From Wohlfahrtiimonas larvae (GTDB taxonomy: Bacteria > Pseudomonadota > Gammaproteobacteria > Cardiobacteriales > Wohlfahrtiimonadaceae): a stretch of 64,000 bases of DNA. Each line of letters opens with the position of its first letter. Position 1 is the stretch's first letter. The translations under genes and the position numbers were made by a program. Shown in pieces: positions 9,365 through 17,429 of this stretch. The stretch lies in assembly GCF_039543665.1 (NCBI RefSeq), contig NZ_BAABKE010000002.1, positions 248,001-312,000 on the forward strand, read 5' to 3'. Under the pieces are notes generated by a model. That model was not told the DNA's origin. It made no database searches and saw only the letters and a program-made list of their open reading frames with translations.

Positions 9365-9778
9365 ATGAATAGACGACTAACTATGATACGAAGCACTTTA
9401 TTCTTAGCTTTAATCACGCTATCATTTTCTAATGCACAATTAACGTTCAATGCATTAGAAAAGATGAAGCAGCCTTTTTCGTTTGCTCAGCAGAGCATCA
9501 TCGCTAGATTGATGGCAACACAAGCTAAACAGATTGAAGAAGGTGTTATGACAGAATTTGAATCTCGTTGTATTTCGAGTAATATTGTGATCATGATGGG
9601 TGATACAAACGCAGAGCGATTTACGGCCATTGCGGAAAAAGCTTATGCGCATCAAATGGAATCTCTCTCTGTAGATGAGATTAGTTTTATGCAAACTGTT
9701 AACGACAAATACATGACTGTACTTGCCATTGTGGCAGAAGAATGTAGTCAAAAACCTCAAAAAGAGACACATGAGTAA
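9365..9778 (+). CDS. Hypothetical secreted protein
   Basis: About 137 residues. The N-terminus (basic residues, then STLFLALITLSFSNAQ) is a Sec signal peptide, so the mature protein of ~115 residues is periplasmic. It has two cysteines (in SRCISS and EECSQ) that could form a disulfide. I recognise no family. Starts at 9365 (ATG), 9383 (ATG) and 9353 (TTG) are all possible; none has a good ribosome-binding site, and 9383 would give the most typical signal peptide. The stop overlaps the engB start in ATGAGTAA, so the two are translationally coupled. In many gammaproteobacteria the neighbour of engB is a cytochrome c4; no haem motif is present here. Confidence 0.6.
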   Translation: MNRRLTMIRSTLFLALITLSFSNAQLTFNALEKMKQPFSFAQQSIIARLMATQAKQIEEGVMTEFESRCISSNIVIMMGDTNAERFTAIAEKAYAHQMESLSVDEISFMQTVNDKYMTVLAIVAEECSQKPQKETHE

Positions 9779-10382
9779 TTTAATTCAACGCTTTCATGCG
9801 ACAAAATTTTTAACGAGCGCAAATCAATTAAACCAATTGCCCGAAACAGAGGGGCATGAAGTCGCTTTTGCTGGTCGTTCTAATGCTGGTAAATCCAGTG
9901 CTTTAAATGCATTAACATCACAATCAACATTGGCTCGTACGAGTAAAACACCAGGGCGCACACAGTTGATTAACTATTTTGAAGTAGATCCACAAAACTT
10001 TTTAGTGGATTTACCAGGTTATGGTTATGCAAAAGTACCTGAACGTATTCGCTTGCATTGGCAGTCAGTGATTCAAGGTTATTTTGAAACACGTAAAAAC
10101 TTAACAGGTTTAATTATGATGATGGATGTTCGTCATCCAATGACTGTTTTGGATGAGCAAATGTTGCGATGGTGTGAATCTCAAGATTTACGTGTCCATA
10201 TTTTGCTAACCAAGGCGGATAAATTAAAGCGTGGTCCTGCAAAAACCTCCCTATTTAAAGTGCAAGAGGCATTAAAGGAGTTTGCAATGCCTGCAACTGT
10301 GCAGTTATTCTCGGCAACAGATCATACAATTGGTTTACAGGATGCTTTAAAAGTATTGAATGAATGGTTACCGCGTGACTAA
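9771..10382 (+). CDS. engB: Ribosome biogenesis GTPase EngB (YihA/YsxC)
   Basis: A 203-residue Era-like GTPase acting in large-subunit ribosome assembly. G motifs in order: GRSNAGKS (residues 35-42), TPGRT switch I, DLPGYG (G3), TKAD (G4), and SAT (G5). The longer frame from 9723 is rejected because the ATG at 9771 gives the normal N-terminus and overlaps the upstream stop. Its 3' end overlaps the glucokinase start. Confidence 0.97.
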   Translation: MSNLIQRFHATKFLTSANQLNQLPETEGHEVAFAGRSNAGKSSALNALTSQSTLARTSKTPGRTQLINYFEVDPQNFLVDLPGYGYAKVPERIRLHWQSVIQGYFETRKNLTGLIMMMDVRHPMTVLDEQMLRWCESQDLRVHILLTKADKLKRGPAKTSLFKVQEALKEFAMPATVQLFSATDHTIGLQDALKVLNEWLPRD

Positions 10383-11352
10383 AAAAATTCATGCTTTAAT
10401 TGCAGATATCGGCGCGACAAATAGTCGTGTTGCTGTTATCTATGTTGATGACTTAACAGAATATCACTCTGTTAAAATCTATGGTTCAAGTGATTTTAAT
10501 AGCCCAGATGAAATTATTCGCCACTATTGTGCCGAGCATAATGCAGAGTTACCTAATCTAATACTATTAGCCATTGCAGCGCCTGTTGATTTAAATGATA
10601 TTCAGTTTGTGAATAATCACTGGGCTTTTAAATTAACAGATATTCAAGAAAAATTATTACCTGCTAAAGTTTGCTTTTTTAATGATGTTGAGATGTTAGG
10701 CTATGCTTTGCCGTATTTGCCAGATACATCTCTATTACAAGTTGGTGATGGTGTCTTAGAAGAAAAAGCACCAAAGTTAGCTTTGTCATTAGGATCTGGT
10801 GTGGGGACAAGTTTAGTGGTTTTTCATCATGATTGGTTGGCCATTCCCTCAGAGGGTGGACATTCGGCAATGATGATGGGTGATGATTTTATTAGGAATT
10901 TTTGGGATTATTTAAAAAATTCTAATAAAAAAGCGTTAATTATTGAGGATTTTATTGCGGGTAGGCGAGGTATTCCACAGCTGATTGATTTTTTAACATC
11001 AGAAATTGTCCTACAAGATGAAAAGCCAACACCTATGGAGTTAGTTGAGCGTTTAATCAACAAAAAAGATGCATTTGCTGTACAACTTTTTACAAGATAT
11101 TGTGCTATGATTGGCGAAGTAGCTAAAAACTACACTTTAATTACGGGAGCAAAGTCTGTTTATCTTGCTGGTGGAATTATTCCTAGATTTTTAGAGTTTT
11201 TTGCACAATCAGAATTTCGAGCATCATTTGAAGCCAGTTCATCTGTCGGGCAATTACTAGAAAAAATACCAACATTTGTGGTAACAGATCCTTATCCTGC
11301 CTTAACTGGATTAACTCGAAAAGTTGCTTATATGGAGGATACAAAAGAGTGA
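10375..11352 (+). CDS. glk: Glucokinase (Glk family)
   Basis: Phosphorylates glucose to glucose-6-phosphate with ATP in the cytoplasm. About 325 residues, matching E. coli Glk. Motifs are DIGATN (about residues 11-16, phosphate binding), LGSGVGTS, EGGHSAM near the middle (the Glk-type sugar-binding stretch) and a late LAGGI segment. No ROK-type zinc cysteine motif is seen. GTG at 10375 gives the usual VTKK-HALIADIG start and overlaps the engB stop; ATG 10360 is an alternative. The stop overlaps the hexR-like gene start in GTGA, so glucose entry and its regulator are coupled. Confidence 0.9.
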   Translation: MTKKIHALIADIGATNSRVAVIYVDDLTEYHSVKIYGSSDFNSPDEIIRHYCAEHNAELPNLILLAIAAPVDLNDIQFVNNHWAFKLTDIQEKLLPAKVCFFNDVEMLGYALPYLPDTSLLQVGDGVLEEKAPKLALSLGSGVGTSLVVFHHDWLAIPSEGGHSAMMMGDDFIRNFWDYLKNSNKKALIIEDFIAGRRGIPQLIDFLTSEIVLQDEKPTPMELVERLINKKDAFAVQLFTRYCAMIGEVAKNYTLITGAKSVYLAGGIIPRFLEFFAQSEFRASFEASSSVGQLLEKIPTFVVTDPYPALTGLTRKVAYMEDTKE

Positions 11353-12188
11353 TTTCACATATTAAAAGCCATCGTGACAAGCTAAGAAAATCAGAAAAAT
11401 TAGTCGCAGATTGGATAATGAGTCACCCAAATGATGCAGCTTCTTTGTCTATTGGTATGTTGGCAAAAACTGTGGGTGTTTCAGAACCAACAGTGATTCG
11501 TTTTTGTCGTGCGCTAGGATTTGACGGCTATCACGCATTTAAACAAGAGCTTGCAGAAGCATTAAATGCAGGTGTACCATTCATTCATAGCAATGTTTCT
11601 GAGTCTGATAATACAAAAGATATTGTTAATAAAGTTATTACTCAAGCATCAGCAGCATTATTGCGTACAAAAGAATCTATTTCTGTTAAGGCGATTGAGC
11701 AAGCAGTGAAGATTTTGTTGAAATCATCAAATGTGCTATGTATTGGTCATGGTGCATCGAATGTTGTAGCTTTGGATATTCAGCAAAAATTGTTACGAGT
11801 AGGTATCACTGTTTCAGTCTTTAGTGATCATCACGTGCACTCATTAGCAGCATCATTAATGAAGAAAAAAGATGTATTGATTGCGGTTTCACACACTGGA
11901 CGTAGTCAAGATATTTTGGATTCTGTTTCTTTTGCAAAAGAAAATGGTGCATCTATTATTTCTTTCACAAGTAAAAATTCACCATTAGGTGAGTTATCAG
12001 ATGTGGTGTTAGAATCGGGCGCAACAGAAGATACAAAAGAATATATTCCAATGATTTCACGATTAGCGGATTTAGCCATTGTGGATGTGTTGTTGGTTAA
12101 TCTTGCTTTAAAACGAGGCTCTTCGTTTATTGAAGAAATGAGTCGATCTAAGGCAATTATTGAGTCTAAGCGAGTGCGCGATCAATAA
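11349..12188 (+). CDS. hexR: RpiR/HexR-family transcriptional regulator
   Basis: A 279-residue protein with an N-terminal HTH_6 domain (SIGMLAKTVGVSEPTVIRFCRALGF, about residues 33-58). A C-terminal SIS sugar-phosphate isomerase-fold domain follows (about 120-255, with GHGASN and SHTGRSQD phosphate-binding loops). HexR proteins repress glycolytic and Entner-Doudoroff genes and respond to 2-keto-3-deoxy-6-phosphogluconate. Linkage to glucokinase by a GTGA overlap supports this assignment. The start is the GTG at 11349. It overlaps truA at TAATG. Confidence 0.85.
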   Translation: MISHIKSHRDKLRKSEKLVADWIMSHPNDAASLSIGMLAKTVGVSEPTVIRFCRALGFDGYHAFKQELAEALNAGVPFIHSNVSESDNTKDIVNKVITQASAALLRTKESISVKAIEQAVKILLKSSNVLCIGHGASNVVALDIQQKLLRVGITVSVFSDHHVHSLAASLMKKKDVLIAVSHTGRSQDILDSVSFAKENGASIISFTSKNSPLGELSDVVLESGATEDTKEYIPMISRLADLAIVDVLLVNLALKRGSSFIEEMSRSKAIIESKRVRDQ

Positions 12189-12967
12189 TGTTGGGTAAAG
12201 AAAATGTCGTGCTATCAATTGCTTATGATGGTACAAACTTTCGTGGTTGGCAGGCGCAAAAAGTTCCTCCGGTGCGTTCAGTTGAATCAGTCTTGGTTAA
12301 AGCAATCGAAAAGGTTGCTAATCATTCTATTGATTTAATGTGTGCAGGTAGAACTGATGCAGGCGTTCATGCACGCCATCAAGTGGTTAATTTTATTACG
12401 ACATCTGAACGCACAGATTATTCATGGATTCGTGGTATTAATACAAATTTGCCAGATGATTGCGGTGTAACTGCTGTTTATCGTGCGCCTTTAGATTTTC
12501 ATGCAAGATATAGCGCCCAAGGTCGTTTTTATCAATATGTTATTTGCAATCAGCCTTATCGATCAGTGATGGATCGCTTTTATACAACGCATATTGACTA
12601 TCCATTAGATATTGAAGCTATGCAATTAGCTGCCAATGATTTAGTGGGAGAGCACGATTTTAACGCTTTTCGTTCAAGTGAGTGTCAAGCTCGAACATCC
12701 ATTCGTGAAATATTTTCCATTAAGCTACATCAAAAAGATAGTTATATCTATATTGATGTTCATGGTAATGCTTTTTTGCATCATATGGTTCGTAACATTG
12801 TTGGTGTATTATTGAAAGTAGGTAGTGGTAAAGCTCCCGTTTCTTACGCTAAAATGGTCCTAGAAAGTTTGGACCGCAAGCAGGGTGGAGTGACAGCACC
12901 TGCATCAGGATTATTCTTGGATCATATTGATTATGATTGGACGCTCTTAAAAGTCAGAGGTGAATAA
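12188..12967 (+). CDS. truA: tRNA pseudouridine(38-40) synthase TruA
   Basis: Converts uridines 38-40 of the tRNA anticodon arm to pseudouridine. The 259-residue length is normal. It has YDGTNFRGWQ near the N-terminus, the catalytic GRTDAGVH with Asp at residue 57, and RNIVGVLLKVGSGK near the C-terminus. The ATG overlaps the hexR stop by one base. This ends the engB-glk-hexR-truA cluster, closed by a strong hairpin. Confidence 0.97.
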   Translation: MLGKENVVLSIAYDGTNFRGWQAQKVPPVRSVESVLVKAIEKVANHSIDLMCAGRTDAGVHARHQVVNFITTSERTDYSWIRGINTNLPDDCGVTAVYRAPLDFHARYSAQGRFYQYVICNQPYRSVMDRFYTTHIDYPLDIEAMQLAANDLVGEHDFNAFRSSECQARTSIREIFSIKLHQKDSYIYIDVHGNAFLHHMVRNIVGVLLKVGSGKAPVSYAKMVLESLDRKQGGVTAPASGLFLDHIDYDWTLLKVRGE

Positions 12968-12999
12968 AAATAGTGAATACGATAGTATTCACTATTTTA
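12966..12999. terminator. Bidirectional terminator between truA and yceI
   Basis: A perfect 14-bp stem, AAAATAGTGAATAC (12967-12980) / GTATTCACTATTTT (12985-12998), with a GATA loop and A/T tails on both sides. It serves the convergent truA and hutD-yceI transcripts. Confidence 0.9.
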
Positions 13000-13013
13000 A
13001 AATTGTTTCGATC

Positions 13014-13583
13014 TTACTCTTGAGCAATAGCTTCGACAGTAATATTGACTTTAATTTGATCGCTCACTGCAGGGACATAATCACCCATACTAAAGCTAGA
13101 GCGATTAAAATATGTTGTTGCATTAAAGCCAATAGCTTCATTGCCTGCCATTGGATGAATGGCTCTTTGATTCAGTTTTGCTTTGAGAGTAATAACTTTA
13201 GAAATCCCTTTAATAGTTAAAATACCTTCGACTTTATATTGGTCTTGATCTAATGGCGTGATTTTGGTGCTATCAAATGTGATGATTGGAAAGTCTTTGG
13301 CATTGAACCATTCGGCTTCTTGTAATTTGATATCAAAGCTATCTACATTAGTATTGATACTCTTTGTGTCAATTGTTACATTAACTTTTGATTGAGTAGG
13401 ATTTTTATCATTAAAAATGATCTTGCCATTAATGGCTTTGAAGTTGGCGCTAGGTGTTGAATAACCCAAATGATCCCAACTAAAAATTGTTGCTGTATGT
13501 GTTGGATCAATGATGTAAGTAATCTCATCAGCAGCTGCAATAGAAGTAGTGAGTAATAAAGCAGGGATGATTATAGATTTCAT
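13014..13583 (-). CDS. YceI family periplasmic protein
   Basis: A 189-residue lipid-binding, lipocalin-like protein. It has a signal peptide (MKSIIIPALLLTTSIAAADE) and then the family pattern: YIIDPTHTATIFSWDHLGYST at the mature N-terminus, FNAKDFPIITFDST in the middle, and SFSMGDYVPAVSDQIKVNI at the end. Family members bind isoprenoids in a beta-barrel. GGAG lies 7 bp upstream of the ATG at 13583, so this start is preferred over 13601. It is the last gene of the leftward hut transcript, overlapping hutD if the longer start is used. A link to histidine use is not evident. Confidence 0.88.
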   Translation of the reverse strand: MKSIIIPALLLTTSIAAADEITYIIDPTHTATIFSWDHLGYSTPSANFKAINGKIIFNDKNPTQSKVNVTIDTKSINTNVDSFDIKLQEAEWFNAKDFPIITFDSTKITPLDQDQYKVEGILTIKGISKVITLKAKLNQRAIHPMAGNEAIGFNATTYFNRSSFSMGDYVPAVSDQIKVNITVEAIAQE

Positions 13584-13597
13584 TTTGGCTCCGCTGG

Positions 13598-14164
13598 TCA
13601 ATATTCAGAAATTTCTGTAATTAATAATGATGTTATTTTTGTGGATACCTGAATAGTAACATAATTGGGATCTGAAGCTGATAATAAAATAGCGTCAAAT
13701 GTATCTAATTTTGTATGATTAATTGAACATGGGCTTTGAGCAAGGATTAATGTTATTGGAGATGTGCGATGATAAATTTCACCATCAGCAAAATGAGATT
13801 GATTGAGTGAGTGTTGAACAAAATGATCATTTGTCATTACACCAAAGTCCAAAGCAGGTGTTGGACACTCAATCATTGCTGTAGGAACTGATCCGCTGAA
13901 TGAGACGGGCTGCCCATTGCGATGAAGTGGCACAACTTTTCCTTCAATGTCTAATGTGATGGATTCACCTGTCAATAATGCTAAGCTTCGTGTGACATGA
14001 TCAAAGTTAGAGAAAGGACCAATAGCATTGACAGTGGCAGCACTGATTCTCCATTGAAAATTAGAGATATCTGCATCTTTTGGGTGAATAGCAATCTGGC
14101 GCGTTGTGCCTTGTCCATTTTTCCATGGCATTTCAGCTAGGTTTTTAAATGTAATTTTTTCCAT
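13598..14164 (-). CDS. hutD: HutD family (Ves-like) cupin protein
   Basis: A 188-residue cytoplasmic double-stranded beta-helix protein. The family N-terminus is present: MPWKNGQGTTRQIAI, FQWRISAATVNAIGPFSNF and RSLALLTGE. HutD in Pseudomonas is encoded in hut operons and is proposed to limit excessive hut expression, possibly by binding formylglutamate. AAGGTAG precedes the ATG. It lies downstream of the permease gene, separated by a long perfect hairpin, which is consistent with its being the last hut gene. Confidence 0.88.
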   Translation of the reverse strand: MEKITFKNLAEMPWKNGQGTTRQIAIHPKDADISNFQWRISAATVNAIGPFSNFDHVTRSLALLTGESITLDIEGKVVPLHRNGQPVSFSGSVPTAMIECPTPALDFGVMTNDHFVQHSLNQSHFADGEIYHRTSPITLILAQSPCSINHTKLDTFDAILLSASDPNYVTIQVSTKITSLLITEISEY

Positions 14165-14193
14165 AATCTACCTTGTATCAGCATGTTGGCTTT

Positions 14194-14236
14194 ATTCATA
14201 ATTGGCTTCATCGATGCTCTGAAGCCAATTATGAAT
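14194..14236 (-). other. 17-bp perfect intercistronic hairpin between permease and hutD
   Basis: The arms 14194-14210 and 14220-14236 are perfectly complementary around a 9-nt loop. The core is ATAATTGGCTTCA / TGAAGCCAATTAT. No T run follows on the minus strand, so this does not look like an ordinary terminator. It may be an mRNA processing or stability element within the hut transcript. Confidence 0.7.
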
Positions 14237-14245
14237 TGTTTACTA

Positions 14246-15646
14246 TTATTTAATGGGTTTAAAGCTAGTTAATTCATCCGTATTTTGCATTTGATGAGGT
14301 TTTATCCAAATATAATAGCAAGTTAATAATAATACTAACCAAATTCCACCTGCATATAATGCTTTTCGAGCGGGTTCATAATAGCCTAAAATGCCAATTA
14401 CAAAAATCATAAATCCGATAGCAAATGCAGGGCCAATTGGCCAGAATGGCACAGGAAACTTGAGATTGTCTGCTTCTGAATTAGATAATTGTTTACGCAT
14501 TGCCACTTGAGAAATGAGCACGGTTAACCATACCCAAACTGTTGCAAACGTTGCCATTGCGGCAATGACAAAGAATAAACCTTTAGGGAAGAGATAATTT
14601 AAAACAACACCTAAAATCATCACAAAGAACATCACAATGATCGGATAAATCGGCACACCACTTGTTGATAGTTTGCTGAATGATTTAGGTGCATGGCCTT
14701 GTTCTGCTAAACCGTACATCATTCTGCCTGCGCCAAAGATATCACTATTGATTGCAGAAACTGCTGCAGTTATGACAACAACATTTAATAAATGCGCAGC
14801 AGATTCAATACCTAAGCTGCTAAAAATTGTCACAAATGGGCTGGCGCCTAAACCAATTTGATTCCATGGAAACAGTGCCATTAATACCATTAATGCTAAG
14901 AAATAAAATAGTAGGATTTGTACAGGTACTACGTTAATAGACATTGGTAATGTTTTTTCAGGATTTTCAGCCTCTAAAGCTGTTAAGCCCAATGTTTCAA
15001 TGCCTCCAAATGAAAACACAACAACGCTTAGTGCAATGATGATACCGTATATGCCATTTGGCGCAAATCCGCCATGGGACCATAAATTACTGACTGCTGG
15101 TGCAGATTCTAGTGAAGAGCTTGTATCCATCCCTGAAAATAAAATATAGCCACCTGCAAAGATCATTGCAATAATTGCTACGACCTTTAATAAGGAGAGC
15201 CAAAATCCTAATTCACCAAATAATTTAACAGAGCATAGGTTGATGCCGCATAACAGTAATGTAATGCCTAGTGCCCAGATCCATGGTGCAATGTCGGGAT
15301 ACCAAAATCCCATGTATATGGCAAAAGCAGTAACGTCTGCAATGCAAACGAGTGCCATTTCAAAAACATATGTCCATCCTGTGAAAAATCCTGCTAATGG
15401 TCCTAAATATTTAGTGGCATAAGCGCCAAATGCACCTGGTAATGGATTGTGCATGATCATTTCGCCCAATGCACGCATCACCATAAAAACTGCGATGCCT
15501 GATAATAGGTAAGCAATCAATACAGCAGGGCCTGCCATTTGAATAGCATTGGCAGAGCCATAGAATAATCCTGTGCCTACAGCAGAGCCTAATCCGATGA
15601 ATAAAACATGGCGTGGAGTTAAGCCTCTCTTAAGTTGAGTAGCCAT
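14246..15646 (-). CDS. APC-family amino acid permease, probable histidine transporter of the hut operon
   Basis: A 466-residue inner-membrane permease of the AAT group (ProY/HutT/GabP-like) with about 12 helices. The N-terminus MATQLKRGLTPRHVLFIGLGSAVGTGLF is diagnostic, followed by ALGEMIMHNPLPGAF in TM3. It sits between hutH and hutD, which argues that it imports histidine (HutT), although proline or another amino acid cannot be excluded from sequence. The start at 15646 is fixed by GGAGGA at 15655-15660; the frame extends to 15709 but crosses hairpins and lacks a ribosome-binding site there. Confidence 0.87.
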   Translation of the reverse strand: MATQLKRGLTPRHVLFIGLGSAVGTGLFYGSANAIQMAGPAVLIAYLLSGIAVFMVMRALGEMIMHNPLPGAFGAYATKYLGPLAGFFTGWTYVFEMALVCIADVTAFAIYMGFWYPDIAPWIWALGITLLLCGINLCSVKLFGELGFWLSLLKVVAIIAMIFAGGYILFSGMDTSSSLESAPAVSNLWSHGGFAPNGIYGIIIALSVVVFSFGGIETLGLTALEAENPEKTLPMSINVVPVQILLFYFLALMVLMALFPWNQIGLGASPFVTIFSSLGIESAAHLLNVVVITAAVSAINSDIFGAGRMMYGLAEQGHAPKSFSKLSTSGVPIYPIIVMFFVMILGVVLNYLFPKGLFFVIAAMATFATVWVWLTVLISQVAMRKQLSNSEADNLKFPVPFWPIGPAFAIGFMIFVIGILGYYEPARKALYAGGIWLVLLLTCYYIWIKPHQMQNTDELTSFKPIK

Positions 15647-15668
15647 TAATAAAATCCTCCAATGGATA

Positions 15669-15684
15669 TGCAAAATATTTTGCA
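15669..15684. promoter_or_regulatory. 16-bp perfect palindrome upstream of the permease
   Basis: TGCAAAATATTTTGCA, 23 bp before the permease ATG. Its position between hutH and the permease would suit an internal operator or a small mRNA hairpin. Confidence 0.4.
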
Positions 15685-15686
15685 CG

Positions 15687-15727
15687 AAAAAATCTGTTAA
15701 GCCTAACATATGATATTGTTAGGCTTA
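15687..15727 (-). terminator. Hairpin after hutH, possible attenuator
   Basis: The arms TAAGCCTAACA (15698-15708) and TGTTAGGCTTA (15717-15727) form an 11-bp stem. On the minus strand it is followed, after AACAGA, by a T run (15688-15693). It may partly terminate transcription between hutH and the permease. Confidence 0.55.
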
Positions 15728-15762
15728 TATTTATAATAAAATCTTGCAAATAATTTATGCGC

Positions 15763-17301
15763 TTAACTCAATGAGAAACCGAGTGCAGTTTCAACATTTT
15801 TGACAAGATCTGTTTCTAATAAATCGGCTGCTTTATGGATATCAGGATAAATTACGCGATCTTCCGTCAAGGTTGGAATTTGTGAGCGAATAGTATCGTA
15901 CGCAGCTTGTGTGCCTGTACCTAAAGCTTTATCTGAGTCTTTCTTGTTTAAATCTACAGCTTGGCTTGCTAGCATCAATTCCATGCCCACAACTGCTTTA
16001 GCGTTTTTATAGATGCTCTGTGCTTTACGTGCTGCAATTGTTCCCATGCTTACATGATCTTCTTGGTTTGCTGATGATGGTATAGAATCCACGCTTGCAG
16101 GATGTGCCAATACTTTATTTTCAGAAACTAAAGATGCTGCTGCATATTGCACAATCATAAAGCCAGAATGTAAGCCGCCTTGTTCTGTTAAGAATGCAGG
16201 TAAGCCATTATTCAACGCAGGATTCACTAGGCGCTCAATGCGGCGTTCACTTACATTGGCCAATTCAGCCAATGCAATGCCTAAGAAATCAAAGGCTAAT
16301 GCCATTGGTTGACCGTGGAAATGGCCGCCAGAGATGCCCATTTTTTTATCCACGAGAATGATAGGGTTGTCTGTCACAGAGTTGATTTCAATATCCACTT
16401 TGTGGCGAACGTATTCAATCGCATCATGGCTAGCACCATGAATTTGTGGTGCGCAACGCAATACATAAGCATCTTGTACGCGAATATCACCTTGATGTGT
16501 TGTGCGTTCACTGTTGGCTAATAAGGATAGTAAGTTTTTCGCTGAAGCACCTTGTCCTGGATGTGGGCGAAGTGTATGCAATTCTGGAATGAACGGGTCT
16601 GTGATGCCGTTTAAAGCTTCCATTGTCAATGCAACTGCGATATCACTTGCTTTTAATAGTTGGATAGCATCATGACATGTTAATGCTCCTACAGCTGTCA
16701 TTGCTTGTGTGCCGTTGATGAGTGCTAAACCTTCTTTTGACGTGAGTTCAATGACAGGAATACCTGCTCTTGCCATCGCTTCTTTGCCGGGTAAAATTTC
16801 ACCTTGATATTCTGCTTCACCTTCGCCGATCATGGGTAAAACCATGTGTGCTAATGGGACTAAGTCACCACTTGCACCTAAAGAACCTTTTTCAAAAATC
16901 TTTGGATGAACCCCTTTGTTAAGCATATTCATCAGTGTTTCCATTGTGCTCAGGCGAATACCAGAATAACCTTTGGCTAAGTTATTTAAGCGGAGTAGCA
17001 TCATTGCACGTACAGCATCTGTCGGTAAATAATCACCCACACCACAAGAGTGGCTAATGATCAAATTACGCTGTAAATCTTTGGCTTGATCTTTAGAAAT
17101 ATGAACATTACTAAAGTTGCCAAAACCTGTTGTAATCCCATAGACAATTTCACCAGATTCAACAAGTTCATCAACATATTGACGAGAAATTTCAATGTTT
17201 TTGATAGATTCAGGGGTAAGTTCAACTGTTGCGCCACAACGAGCAACTTCTACAACGTTATCAAGCGTTAAGCTATTTCCGTCAATTTTAATTACAGTCA
17301 T
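15763..17301 (-). CDS. hutH: Histidine ammonia-lyase
   Basis: Removes ammonia from L-histidine to give trans-urocanate, the first step of the Hut pathway. The 512-residue length is standard. The autocatalytic MIO cofactor triad Ala-Ser-Gly is at residues 143-145 in KGSLGASGDLVPLAHM. Other family motifs are YGITTGFGNF near residue 54 and SVDSIPSSANQEDHVSMG near residue 405. The start is supported by AAAGGA upstream. It is preceded and followed by hairpins within the operon. Confidence 0.98.
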   Translation of the reverse strand: MTVIKIDGNSLTLDNVVEVARCGATVELTPESIKNIEISRQYVDELVESGEIVYGITTGFGNFSNVHISKDQAKDLQRNLIISHSCGVGDYLPTDAVRAMMLLRLNNLAKGYSGIRLSTMETLMNMLNKGVHPKIFEKGSLGASGDLVPLAHMVLPMIGEGEAEYQGEILPGKEAMARAGIPVIELTSKEGLALINGTQAMTAVGALTCHDAIQLLKASDIAVALTMEALNGITDPFIPELHTLRPHPGQGASAKNLLSLLANSERTTHQGDIRVQDAYVLRCAPQIHGASHDAIEYVRHKVDIEINSVTDNPIILVDKKMGISGGHFHGQPMALAFDFLGIALAELANVSERRIERLVNPALNNGLPAFLTEQGGLHSGFMIVQYAAASLVSENKVLAHPASVDSIPSSANQEDHVSMGTIAARKAQSIYKNAKAVVGMELMLASQAVDLNKKDSDKALGTGTQAAYDTIRSQIPTLTEDRVIYPDIHKAADLLETDLVKNVETALGFSLS

Positions 17302-17354
17302 AATGGATCCTTTACTAAACGTAACTGTGTGTAAGGTATTGATGATATTGAAAT

Positions 17355-17410
17355 GGGCATTAAATATGCCTGTCTAAATCTCTCGCCTTTAAATTTGGAG
17401 AGATTTAGAC
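17355..17410 (-). other. Tandem intercistronic hairpins between hutG and hutH
   Basis: A 13-bp perfect stem, GTCTAAATCTCTC (17372-17384) / GAGAGATTTAGAC (17398-17410), has a 13-nt loop. A second small hairpin GGCAT...ATGCC lies at 17355-17369. No T run follows. It resembles the other hut intercistronic hairpins in position. Confidence 0.65.
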
Positions 17411-17429
17411 TATGAGTTTGATAACTATT

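Noticed and set aside
10375..11352. ROK-family kinase or repressor
   Set aside because: There is no ROK zinc-cysteine motif or N-terminal HTH; DIGATN and EGGHSAM fit the Glk family.
14194..14236. Ordinary Rho-independent terminator after the hut permease
   Set aside because: The stem is long and perfect but has no T run on the transcribed strand, so it is recorded as an intercistronic hairpin.
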